The notes under the pieces are model-generated. The model saw nothing but the letters and a program-made list of their open reading frames with translations. It was not told the DNA's origin and ran no database searches. The position numbers were made by a program, and so were the translations under genes. A stretch of 64,000 nucleotides of DNA from Nymphaea colorata (lineage: Eukaryota; Streptophyta; Magnoliopsida; Nymphaeales; Nymphaeaceae): the NCBI RefSeq assembly GCF_008831285.2, contig NC_045145.1, positions 11,096,802 to 11,160,801 of the forward strand. The letters run 5' to 3'. Each line of letters starts with the position of its first letter. The first letter of the stretch is position 1. Positions 35,780 to 46,800 of the stretch are shown one piece after another.

Positions 35780-36130
35780 TCACTCTTCAATTTTGCACAA
35801 ATGGGACCTCTTGAAATCAGCTTTTGAAAAATGCCATTTTCTGATGTTTGAAACAGAAATTTGTCTCAAATAGGTTAAGAATATCATCAGAATGCATGCA
35901 CATATGCATTAACATGTACATTTTCTGTGTATCAACACACCTGGACATCATTCCAGCTTTTAAAAATAAAAGAAATCCCATCCCAAACCCACAATTTGTT
36001 TGTCATTTCCATTCATTGTTCACATGAAGGGGCACTCATGAAACGTCTAGCTTGCATTTCGTATTAGTGATTTGAAAATGGTGGATCTTTGGGAAGTCGT
36101 ATTTCCAAATGATTTTTGGAAAGAATCGGA
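35780..36130 (+). repeat. 350-bp direct repeat, copy 1
   Basis: Starts CTTCAATTTTGCACAAATGG and runs through AGAATATCAT-GAATGCATG, CACCTGGACAT, GAAATCCCA-CCCAAACCC, ACATGAAG-GGCA and CGTCTAGCTTGCATTTC to GATTTGAAAATGGTGG and TTTTTGG. The same ordered blocks recur about 630 bp downstream. Origin unknown; it may be part of an unrecognised transposon. Confidence 0.85.
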
Positions 36131-36409
36131 TTCCAACTAGATGAATTTGTTAATTGTTGATTTAAAAATTTTAGGATATGAAATAAGTTGAAACAAGCCT
36201 ATTTTGCTTGATTTGTTCCATTTTAAGATGAGTCATACTCATGGATGGAGTAGATTCAATCCTTGGTGGAACCGTTTTGGCAAAATTATGATATTCAATC
36301 CATTGTTCATTCAAGAGAACCTCCATGCTTTGCTCATGTCTCTTTCTTTGCATTTATTCATTCAATTACATAGATGAAAGGATGGCATTCTGCCCAAACC
36401 ATGGTGCGT

Positions 36410-36762
36410 CATTCTTCAATTTTGCGCAAATGGGACCTCTTGAAATCAGTTTCTGAAAAATGTCATTTTCTGAATTTTGAAAACAGAATTTGTCTCAAAT
36501 ATGTTAAGAATATCATGGGAATGCATGTGTATATGCATTAACATGTACGTTTTATTTGTGTCGACCCACCTGGACATTATTCCCAACTTTTAAAAATAGA
36601 CGAAATCCCAGCCCAAACCCTTGATTTGTTTGTCATTTCCATTCATCATTCACATGAAGAGGCATTCATGGAACGTCTAGCTTGCATTTCTTATAATTGA
36701 TTTGAAAATGGTGGGATCTTTGGGACTTCGCATTTCCAAATGGTTTTTGGTGAGAATCCGAT
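36410..36762 (+). repeat. 350-bp direct repeat, copy 2
   Basis: Second copy of 35,780-36,130, same orientation, with scattered substitutions and small indels (roughly 85-90% identical by eye). The roughly 280 bp between the copies is unique sequence. Confidence 0.85.
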
Positions 36763-37317
36763 TTCTCTAGGAGTTTTAGGTTTGACCAAAACACTTGTTT
36801 TGGATCTAAGAGTTCAGTACATGCCCCTTCAAGTAAATGAAAAAGATTAATTTCCTTTGATGATTTTATCAATATTATGCAAAATTAGCGTTTGATGTAG
36901 AAATGCCACTAGTTTTTATATGGACATATTTGCTTATAGTTTTATCGGTGCAGTCAACCTTTGGTGAGTCAAAAATCGCTTCTAATAAATCCCATACATG
37001 CTTAGTGAATATTTGGACTGGTCGTACTTTATTTTCCTTTGATCTCAAGTCTATTTTTGCTCCGATTTCCTCTTAACCAGGTTAAGGGGTATCATCCAAA
37101 TGCCCCCTTAAGCTTTCTTGTTAGTTCCCATGATAATATGCAAGTTTTTTCAGCTCGTTTACTTGTAGAGAAGTAGATACCCTTACCGGTGCCTATAGGG
37201 TTGAATTTAATAGATTAATTTTCCTATCAATTTTGAAGGTAGGTTGTTGAGGGGTAGATATCCGTATCGGTGCTCCATATGGAGGGCAATTTCTTCGATC
37301 AATTTTCCTGCATGGCC
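36763..37317. other. intergenic DNA left of the gypsy element
   Basis: No gene was seen. Two related 25-30-bp blocks (GTAGATACCCTTACCGGTGCC at about 37,173 and GTAGATATCCGTATCGGTGCT at about 37,254) recur 80 bp apart, each followed by a stretch ending in AATTTTCCT. Confidence 0.4.
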
Positions 37318-37322
37318 GTGTG
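37318..37322. repeat. target-site duplication GTGTG, left copy
   Basis: GTGTG directly left of the gypsy element; an identical copy is at 42,838-42,842. Confidence 0.85.
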
Positions 37323-37728
37323 TGTCACGGGCTGACAACTTCGGCCCGTGCGGTGCGGCAAGAACCTGATTGCCGCAAGCCTTCAAACCGTTGAACGGAG
37401 CGCAAAGGTAGTTTGAGAAAACAAGTGTATAAAGAATGCTTGTGAATAAAGAAATCTCGCAATGTATTCGCTTGAAAATTTAGTACATCACGAGAAAGAT
37501 AAGCAAGGAGAATGATCTCGACTTTACTTATATAGGATGGCCGAGGCCGCTTACAGGATTCCCATGCCGACCACCCAAAACAAGAAATCCCAATACTTGA
37601 CACTTAGACCGGTGGGAGGGTATTCCCTTACAAGTAAACATGCATAAGCAGATGACTCAACATAACCAAAGGAAGCACAATGCAAAACAAAGCAAAGGAC
37701 TGTGCAGACTCCCAAACACAGGAGAACA
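37323..37728 (-). repeat. 3' LTR of the gypsy element
   Basis: Plus-strand sequence starts TGTCACGGGCTGACAAC and ends CACAGGAGAACA. It matches 42,431-42,837 with about 18-20 differences. Confidence 0.93.
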
Positions 37729-37744
37729 TGCTCCCCCCTTCAAG

Positions 37745-40700
37745 TTATGTGCTGTCCTCGGCGCCAACAGTTTCATGATAGGCCTTGACTTCCAGCGGGT
37801 AGCGCTGCTTCATGCGGAATGCATACTCCCAGGTGGGGTTGTATTCGCCTATCCACTTCACTTGGTACTTCTTCGGCTCTCCCAATAGTTCGTCTTGTGC
37901 CGAAGAATCTCTTCCATCTGACGGTCCGCCGCTCGCTTGGTCGACGGGGCTCACTGCAGGATCGGGTCTCGTTCTGGAAGGCTTCTCTCGGGGTCTTCCT
38001 CATCGACATAGAAGGGCTTCAGGTTACAAACATGGAACACTGAATGCACCTTAAAGTCTGGCGGCAAGTCTAGTTTGTAGGCTAGCTTTCTGATTCTCTT
38101 CAGCACTGTGAAGGGTCCCTCATACTTGCGGATCAATGACCTGTGTCGACCACGAAAAATGCCCGTACGATCAAGATAGAGCTTCACGAGGACTTGATCA
38201 CCCACTCGGAATTCTATTGGCCTTCAATTCCAATCTGCAAACTTTTTCATCTTTTTGGCGGCCTTGTGTAAGAACGCCTTAGCTATTTCCGTCTGTTCCT
38301 GCCAATCACGAACGAACTGGTAGGCAAAAGTGGGTCTTCCCTTTTCTTGGACTGCAAGGGTATGCGGCATCAACGGTTGTTGTCCAGTGGCTATTTCGAA
38401 TGGACTATGTCCAGAAGACTCGCTCTTCTGCAAATTGTAGCAAAATTGAGCTACATCCAACAATTTCACCCAATCCTTTTGATTCGCGCTGACATAGTGT
38501 CGAAGGCATTGTTCCAACAATCTGTTGATTCGTTCAGTTTGACCGTCCGTTTGAGGGTGGAAACTTGTTGAGAATAATAAATCTGAATCCAACAAACGAA
38601 ATACTTCGCGCCAAAATTTTCCTGTGAAGCGAGCATCCCGATCACTGACAATGCTTTTCGGCACGCCCCAATGCTTGACTATATGCTTCACGAACAACTC
38701 TGCCGTCTTTTCCGCGGGACATTCTTTAGAGGCTGGGATGAATGTGGCATACTTTGAAAATCTATCCACAACCATAAGGATAGAGCTAAAGTAGTCAACT
38801 TTGGGCAAGCTGACGATGAAGTCTATGGAGAGGCATTCCCACGGACGTTCTGGAACAAGAAGAGGTTCCAAGAGACCGGCAGGCTTCTGGTTTGTTCCTT
38901 TGTCCTACTGACAGATTAAGCATGTTTTCACATAGGCTTCAACGTCGTCGCGCATCTGTGGCTAGTAGTAGCCACGTTCGAGCAGTGCCAGTTTCCGCTC
39001 CTGGCCAGGATGGCCAGCCCACAACGAGTCATGACACTCCTTCAGCAACTCTCGTCGGAGATTGCCCCATTTAGGCATGAACACTCATCCGTTCTTTGCC
39101 ATCAAAAGTCCATCTTATAGCCAGAATCGTCGCGTCTTTCCCGCCTCTGTTGTTTCGACCAAGTGCTTGGCCATTGGGTCCTGCTTCATGCCTTCTCGAA
39201 TCCGCCCGAGAAGAGCACCATCGAGTTGTGCTTCGGATGATGTTGTCCGGGTAGCTGCCAACTCTGCCTTCCAACTCAGTGCATCGGCTACAACGTTTGT
39301 CTTCTCTGCCTTGTACTCCAAGGCGAAATCGAATTCTACAAAAAATTCCTACCATCGAGCCTGCTTCGGACTCAACTTCTGTTGAGTCTGAAAGTAGCTT
39401 GTGGCTACATTATCAGTCTTTACCACGAACTGGGACCCCAATAAGTAATGCCTCCATGTGCGAAGACAATGAATAATGACTGTCATTTCCCTTTCGTGCA
39501 CGGAGTACCGTCGCTCCGCGTCTTTCAGCTTCCGACTCTCATAGGCGACTGGATGATCTTCCTGCATCAAAACTCCGTCAATGGCAAAATCTGATGCATC
39601 CGTGTGGACTTCAAATTTCCTTGTGTGGTCGGGCAACCTGAGCACAGGCTCCTGCGTCAGGGCCCTCTTCAACTTCTCGAAGGCATCTTCTTCGAGCTCT
39701 TCCCATGCCCAAGTTCGGTTTTTCTTTAGCAAATCAGTGAGAGGCACAGTTATCAAAGAATACCTCTCAATGAATCGTCGATAGTAATTTGCCAAACCGA
39801 GAAAAGAACGTAGTTATGGTACATTGGTTGGCGGTTTTCAGTCTCGAATAGCTCTCAACTTTTCTGTGTCCATTCGCAGCTGACCTTTTCCCACAATGTG
39901 ACCGAGAAAACTGATTTTCGGTTAGCCGAATAGGCACTTCTCGCGCTTCACATAGAGTTCGTTTTTCTCCAATACCTTGAACACTGTCCGCAAGTGTTCT
40001 ACATGATCCCTCATGGAGCTGCTGTACACTACAATGTCATCAAGATAGACTACCACGAACTTATCTAAGTACAGATAGAACATCTTGTTCATTAGAGTCG
40101 AAAAAGTGGCTGGGGCATTCGTCAACCCGAACGACATTACCAAGAATTCAAAGGCACCGTAACGAGTGACGCAAGTGGTCTTTGGCTCGTCGCCATCAAC
40201 AATCCGAACTTGCCAATATCCTGATCTGAGGTCTAACTTGGAAAACACTTGAGCTTCGCCCAGTTGATCAAACAGATCTGCAATCAAAGGTAAGGGGTAT
40301 TTGTTCTTCACTGTTACCTTGTTCAATGCCCGATAATCCACACATAGCCTTTTGGAGCCGTCATGCTTCACTTGGAATAACACTGGTGCACCAAAAGGAG
40401 CTTTGGAGGGTCTGATTATACCTCCAGCTAGCATCTTATCCAACTGTCACTGAAGTTCTCTTAATTCTACAGGGACCATTCGATATGGTGTCATTGCCGG
40501 GGGTTTGACACCAGGAAGGAGTTCGATGGCATGATCCACCTCACGTCGAGCTGGCAGCCGTCTAGGGAGCTCCGCAGGCATTGTTCCTGCGAATTCCGCT
40601 AAGACATGCGCAAGTGCCTCTAGGACCAAACCAGGGGAGTCATTAGTCACTTCCCTGATTGCCATCAAGTACGTCTCTTCGCCGTACTTGAGGTCTTTCT

Positions 40701-41322
40701 TCAACTGAAGGGTAGATATCATTGCGACTTTGCCCTTATCCCTCTTTATCGATGTTACTGGAACCATACAATGGGACTTCTCGTCCATGATACTGATTCT
40801 GCGTAGGTGCGGCATTTTAATCATTTTCGCTGTACTGAGGAGCTCCATGCCTACGATCATCCGGAAATCATCCATCGGGACCACCGAGAAGTTGGCCCTT
40901 CCAGACCAACTCTCAATCTTCACAACCGCATCACGGGCCACTCCGTGGATGGGTTTGGCCTCTGAGTTCACCGCCTTCATGCGTAACTCTCTCATCTCAA
41001 GGGTTAGGCCTAGTCTCCTCGCCTCCTCCACTAAGATGGAGTTATGCGTGGCTCCCGTGTCTACTATAGCCATGGTAGACCTTCCATTTACCATGATTTC
41101 CAAGTACATGAGCTCGTTAGAAGGTGTCGCTGTCATATTCACTTTTTCCTCCCTTTTTATGGTGTTCAGAAGTTGAAGTGCACCCATCTTTGGTCCTTCC
41201 CCTTCTTCACCTTGTGCCGCATTAGCAGATTGCCTTGAAGAGTTTGCTTGATTGTCCCTGTTTACACGCTTTGGACATTGTCTTCCTAAGTGATTACCAT
41301 CGCAAAACCGACATTTCAACAC
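37745..41322 (-). pseudogene. gypsy pol (zinc knuckle, protease, RT, RNase H, integrase, chromodomain), broken
   Basis: From 41,322 downward: a zinc knuckle CRFCDGNHLGRQC; an aspartic protease with VDTGATHNSI; RT with [17 protein letters not shown], the catalytic [12 protein letters not shown] and ANYYRRF; RNase H with [14 protein letters not shown]; and an integrase core with LSIDFIVSLP, VSDRDARFTG and TDGQTERINRLLEQ (the D-D-E residues are present). The C-terminus has VHSVFHVCNLKPF and a chromodomain-like KKYQVKWIGEYNPTWE. Stops interrupt it at 40,447, 39,922, 39,814, 38,962, 38,905 and 38,224, and a one-base shift lies near 37,970. Catalytic residues are intact, so decay is recent and mostly nonsense. 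Confidence 0.93.
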
Positions 41323-41406
41323 TCTATTCTGAGAGTTGTCGTTTCTGCGAAAGAAAATTCTTCTTTCGACTTGGCGCTGAGTTGATGGTTCATCTTTCTG
41401 TTCCCT

Positions 41407-42258
41407 TCAATCTTCTTTCTTTCCTCCATGGTCATATTTCTTCGATGGCTTGAAGGCGTTAGTGTAACTCTTGCGCTGAGTATCAGCCAAACGTTTTGCT
41501 ACCACATAAGCATCCTCCAAGGTCTCTGGATTACTCCTTTCCACTTCGGATTGTGCCCACGACTGAAGTCCCAAAATAAACCAGTTCAATTTATCTTGTT
41601 CTTACATATCTGGAACATCTAACATCAGCCTTTGATAGGCCCTCACGTAATCTTGCAAGGATCCAGTATGTTTCAGTTCACCAACCATCCGATAGGCATG
41701 ACGTGTCGCATTCGAGGGCATGAAGTAAGTTCTTAACTCTCGCTGAAAATCATCGAAAGTGTCTATTGTGCAAATCCCCTTCTGAATGTCGAGTCTTTTC
41801 CTTCTCCACCATGCCACAACATCGCCCTCTAGCAACATAGCCGCAGTCTTGACTTGAAGGTCGTCTCCCATAACGCCTTGCAAGTCCAGGTAATACTTTA
41901 CTTGGAATAAAAAGTTGTCGATCACTCGACTATCTCGAGTTCCATTGTATTTAGCTGGTTTTTGAACATCGACCGTCGCTGGTCGATCGTCACCTCCACT
42001 TACAGAGATCTGTCGCTGTAGTGTGCGGTTCTTTACCTGAAGTTCCTTGACTTCAGCCTGTAACGCCGTCACTGTGTCAGTCAGTGCCCGATTCATGGCC
42101 ACTAGGTCGGCCACTTGTTCCCGCAGTACCTTTATCTCGTCCTTCATTTCCTCGAAGGACTCAGCTGCATTACCCAACGCTTTTTTATGAGTAGTTACGT
42201 CGGTAGCCAGCTTGTTCACCATCTCGGGCAGGTCTTCCTGACCCTGGGATGTATCCAT
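41407..42258 (-). pseudogene. gypsy gag, broken by a stop
   Basis: Starts at ATG 42,258 (MDTSQGQEDLPEMVNK). A heptad-rich region (EMKDEIKVLREQVADL, ALQAEVKELQVKNRTLQ) predicts a coiled coil. The retrotransposon Gag domain follows, with FQVKYYLDLQG, AAMLLEGDVVAWWRR and FMPSNATRHAYR. A TAA at 41,602-41,604 interrupts the frame after LMLDVPDM. The same reading resumes with NWFILGLQSWAQ and continues until a stop at 41,407. Confidence 0.9.
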
Positions 42259-42430
42259 CTTGTCAGAATGGGCTACCCCGCACTTCACAGATTGTGTTGA
42301 GTCGCCAGGGCTTTTTTTTCGATCAACGATCGTCAGAGGTCTCTTTCGATCAACGATCGTCGGCGTGTAGTCCTACACCGACTATCCCCCCGCTTCCCCA
42401 GATTGCCGAACCTGGAGCTCTGATACCAGT

Positions 42431-42837
42431 TGTCACGGGCTGACAACTTCGGCCCGTGCGGCGCGGCAAGAACCTGATTGTCGCAAGCCTTCAAACCGCT
42501 GAACGAGGCGCCAAAGGTAGTTTGAGAAAACAAGTGTATAAAGAATGCTTGTGAATAAAGAAATCTCGCAATATATTCGCTTGGAAAATTAGTACATCAC
42601 GAGAAAGATAAGCAAGGAGAATGATACCGACTTTACTTATATAGGATGGTCGAGGCCGCTTACAGGATTCCCATGCCGACCACCCAAGACAAGAAATCCC
42701 AATACTTGACACTTAGACCGGTGGGAGGGTACTCCCTTACAAGTAAACATGCATAAGCAAATGACTCAACATAAGCAAAGGAAACACAATGCAAAACAAA
42801 GCAAAGGACTGTACAGACTCCCAGACACAGGGGAACA
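42431..42837 (-). repeat. 5' LTR of the gypsy element
   Basis: 407-bp partner of the left LTR, followed on the right by the GTGTG duplication (42,838-42,842). The primer-binding site abuts its left end. Confidence 0.93.
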
Positions 42838-42842
42838 GTGTG

Positions 42843-43200
42843 TGTCACGGGTCGAATTTCTCCAGCCCGCGCGGCGCCGAAGGCGTTCCCCAAAGCCTTC
42901 GGCCAACCGTCTTTCTCTTAAGCTAGCGGAAGCATTCATCTTTTCTTCGAGACTGTGGACTAGACGAGAAGTGCTAAGCACTCGGCACACCATCACCCAG
43001 GTTTATCCCATTGTCGGCCATCGGCAGGCCGTGGCCATGAGGTCCTGTCAGAACGTCACCATTCCTCCAAGTGCCTATCTCCATCCAAACGAAATCTGGG
43101 TGGGGGTAGACTTCTCTTGGAAGGAAGTCCCCAGCCGAAGCCAGTTGACGACTATATGTCATTAAGTAAGGCGGCCGACCATCGCTCTACTCGACGATGA
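42843..43200. repeat. relic of a related gypsy LTR
   Basis: Directly after the GTGTG duplication the sequence restarts with TGTCACGGGTCGAA and GCCCGCGCGGCGCCG, resembling the start of the neighbouring LTR (TGTCACGGGCTGAC, GCCCGTGCGGCGCGG) but then diverging. It is probably the end of an older, different member of the same LTR family. Its right boundary is not clear, and no internal coding region is visible on either side. Confidence 0.5.
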
Positions 43201-43810
43201 GCATTCACTTGCTCACCCCCGCGTGACTCTACGCGGTTGTGGAACGTAGCGTATGCGCCCACTGGAGGAATTGCCCCTAACCTACGCGCACCCCCTTGTG
43301 TATCCAAACACTACGCGTAGGGAACCCAACAGATTTTCCAACAACGGACTTATACTTCCAAAGGGACCGCTGATCTTGATGCATTGAAACGTCTTGTCGT
43401 CGCATCACCGCGCTGCACATTCCATGTGCATTGCTTTCTGTTAGACTCGACGCGCGATTAAATCCCAGATACCTTTCAACTATGCTTAAGCTGGTAAAGC
43501 AGCAGCACCTTCTACTGGCTTGACCGGACCAACACAGTAGTTGGATAACAGTGTGGTGGTGCGTTTAGAAATAAAAAGGCAGCAAAGGTGACACGAGCAA
43601 AAATTTGTCAGAGTTTTGACACTTTGTTTTTATAGCCAAAGGCTGTTGGAGTGCACATTTTTGATCTGCCGTGTGATTACATGGCCCATTCTTATTTGTT
43701 CGGGACCAGGGCGTTACTCACGGGGCAGACCCTCTACGCGTAAGCCCAACGCAAAATCCGGTCTCCTTGATCATTGTGCTGTGATATCAAAGGGAGTAGC
43801 TGCGTCGGCC
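43201..43810 (+). promoter_or_regulatory. upstream region of the pectinesterase gene
   Basis: CpG-rich for this window at 43,200-43,330, with CTACGCG motifs at about 43,231, 43,312 and 43,733, including the palindrome CTACGCGTAG at 43,312-43,321. A TATA-like TTTTTATAGCC lies at about 43,626-43,636. If it is the core promoter, transcription would start near 43,660, so the in-frame ATG at 43,616 would be outside the mRNA. These are inferences from sequence only. Confidence 0.35.
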
Positions 43811-46800
43811 ATGGCGGCAGTGACTTCGAGGGTTGGAAAGGATGGTCTGTGCCAATTCAGGACAGTGCAGGAAGCAATCGACGCCGTCCCCTTACAGAAC
43901 AGAGTCAGGAGGATAATCGAGGTGTGCCCTGGCGTCTACAAGGAGCCCGTCTACGTTCCCAAGACCAAGAATTTCATCACGCTGAGGGGTTTCTGCCGTG
44001 AGGAGACCATCGTCACCTGGAACAACACAGCCAGCAGGATCAACCACCACCAGGTCTTGTCCATAGGCGATATCATACTCTAATCCAATGATCCCCTGTC
44101 AGGAAACATAACATATTGCCCAAAATGATGCTGTGTGTATAGGTGTGTTCATCGGTTATGAATATCCGGAAGTTATTCCTTGTTCTGCACTTCTGTTCAT
44201 AGGTCTGCGGCTCCTCCTGAGCTTTTCTTCTTCTCTTTTCTGATTTACAATAATTTCAGCGGTTCAGATGAATGGTTTTTATCTACAATGTAAGGCCTCG
44301 TTTAAGATTGTTCTTTTTGTTGGTAGGATAGTCTGTGATGCTAGGATTGGGAAGGGGATTTTTCCTGCTGAAGTCCCTGAAGTAGTTTTCCTTGGCGAGA
44401 AGCCGCTCAAGTTGCGAAAATTTGTATAGATCTGTTTGGGTCAATGCTGATTGACTTTTATGTAGTTAAAACTTAAACTTATCAAACTTATGTATCCTTG
44501 ATACTGGCTATTTGTTGTGGAATCCAAACTTGTTTCTTCTAGATATAATAGAGCAAGGAAATGAAGTTAACCGCGTTATGTCATAGAGATGCCTTTTGCA
44601 TCATGGCACGAGTAGTTGATTTCCCTTCTTTCCAGCATTAGCGTTATGACCAATGTCCATAGCCAAAAAAAAAAAGAACCTTCAAGGGATTGACTTGGTG
44701 CATCTGTCCAAAGGAAACTATATTGAAACAAAACTATATTTAAGTCTCTTCTTTCAGACATGAAGCACTTGTTTTCCCTTCTTTTTTTCTACATTGTCAT
44801 CTACACGTAATTGCAAGCGAGTTAAGGCCAGTTCCTTTTTATTACCATCTGCTACTTTAAGGTGCTAATTATTCTCTTCTTTTAATCGTTTGTAGGATTC
44901 TCGTATTATTGGTACTGGGACGTTTGGTTGTGGTAGTTTCATAGTCGAAGGCGAGCACTTCATCGCTGAAAACATTACTTTTGAGAACTCGTCCCCTCAA
45001 GTAAGTCCTGTATTTTTCCGTTTTGACTGCTTTTTGAATGCCTGCTTGTGAAGGCTACCTTCTGCTAGAAGCAAACTATACGGAGCTACATTTTCTATTG
45101 CTAACAGACATATAAATAATTAGATGATGTTTTAAATTTTATACTGAAAACAACATGAAGTAATCGGATATAACTGATGTTTATGTTGCTGCTTTTCTGC
45201 TAGTGGCCGTATACTTAGATGTCAAATTTGAGATACGGAAAGTAAGTTATGATTAAGTTTAAGGACATAACTGGCTTTTGGTATAATTTTTTTTTGTTTT
45301 TCTATAAATTTCTTTTCAAAATTTCTAACTCCTTTAACATTTAAAGACGTTCCATCGGCAGTAAATACATTCGATTCGTTTTTTGCTTGTTCAAACTTGG
45401 TCAAAGAGGATATATTAGGTGTCATATGAAATGAAGCACCAAAATCTAGAAGCCAATGAACCATACCGAGAGTACTGGAGGTGGATGCTGTTGTTGCTAG
45501 TGCTCTGGATTTTGACTCCTTTATCATAGGTTGAAGAGCCATCATGATTTGGTTCAATGTTGTGGTGATTGACGGAAGATCACAACCTTCATTTCGAACA
45601 TTTGCAACCTTCTTGAGAGTTTGATCAAATTGTCTATTGTGTTGCATGCCTTGAGAATACGAGCCTCCACCTTTATGAAAGTTTCCTCCATAATATCGTG
45701 ATTGTCCTTCATTGCGGTTTCCCTTCAACTTTAGACAACTAGGTCTTATGTGACCTGGTTCATAACAAAAATGGCAAAACCTTATATTCTCTTTATTTTG
45801 ATTTTTAAAATGAGGGGGTTTATAAGATCTAATGTTGTTTCCAGGTCTAGAAGTGGCTAAAACTTTGTCTTCTTCTTGTTTGGGAATGAGAACACTGTCC
45901 CATTTTTTTGGATAAATTCATTCTTAGTTTCTTCTCCATTTACTTTGGTATGAAGTTTATGAATAAGTGGATGAGAATCTAAGGATAATAGGGCTGACCT
46001 TATTTATTCAAATTCAGGTCTTAGCCTTTGAAGAAATTGAAAAAATCTAAATTTATCAGCTTCATCTTTTCTAATCTCGTGACATTTACAATTCGTTCCT
46101 AGTTTAGGGCTAAGTTGATCTAATTCATTCCAAACGCTAGAAATTTTTATAAAGTAATCTCTTACATTTTTCTCTCATTGTTTGATATTTTGAGCTTTTT
46201 GAATCATCAATATTTTTGGGCCATGTCTTTTTGAGTAAACATTCCTTTGAGGCAATGTTGTAAAAAGTGTATCGTAAGTCGTATCGGTTTGACTTTAAGA
46301 TACGCCGTATCGTAAAATATTTTAACGTATCGTAACCGTGTCATTTTTTAAAAATAAATCAGAAAAAATAGGGAAAAAAATCGAAAAATTCATAAAAAAT
46401 AGTAAAAATCAAGAATAATATGTTCTTAAAAAAAAAACATGTTTTACAGAATGACAAACTTATTATTTCTATAAAGTTATGGTTTATCATTCCTCAACAT
46501 CAAAATTCATAACAACATCAATCTAGAAAGCATAAGAACTCAACAATTACATAACGTACATCATAATTTCATAACCATAGATTCATATGTCATAAGGTCC
46601 ATAAGTCTATGAGATACCACATCAAAAAGCAAGTTTGAAATTTTATATATTACATCACAAGATGATAATGAAATTGTGAAAATGTTTAATGTCAATACAT
46701 ATAAAATGAAAGCACTCTCGACTCTCATTCATAATCTTCATCATATTCATTCTCATCCTCATTTCCATCTTCTTCTTCTTCTTCATCTTCATGATTTAAA

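Larger units (their letters stand above)
37323..42837 (-). mobile_element. Ty3/gypsy LTR retrotransposon (chromovirus), full-length, coding-defective
   Basis: The 406-bp and 407-bp LTRs (37,323-37,728 and 42,431-42,837) are about 95% identical by hand alignment and flanked by a perfect GTGTG duplication. Read on the minus strand they start TGTTC and end GTGACA. A tRNA-Met-type primer-binding site (TGGTATCAGAGC) is next to the 5' LTR at about 42,417-42,429, and a polypurine tract (GAAGGGGGGAGCA) is next to the 3' LTR at 37,729-37,741. The gene order gag, protease, RT, RNase H, integrase and a C-terminal chromodomain-like segment places it among the chromoviruses. At least eight stops and one frameshift break the reading frame. 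Confidence 0.95.
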
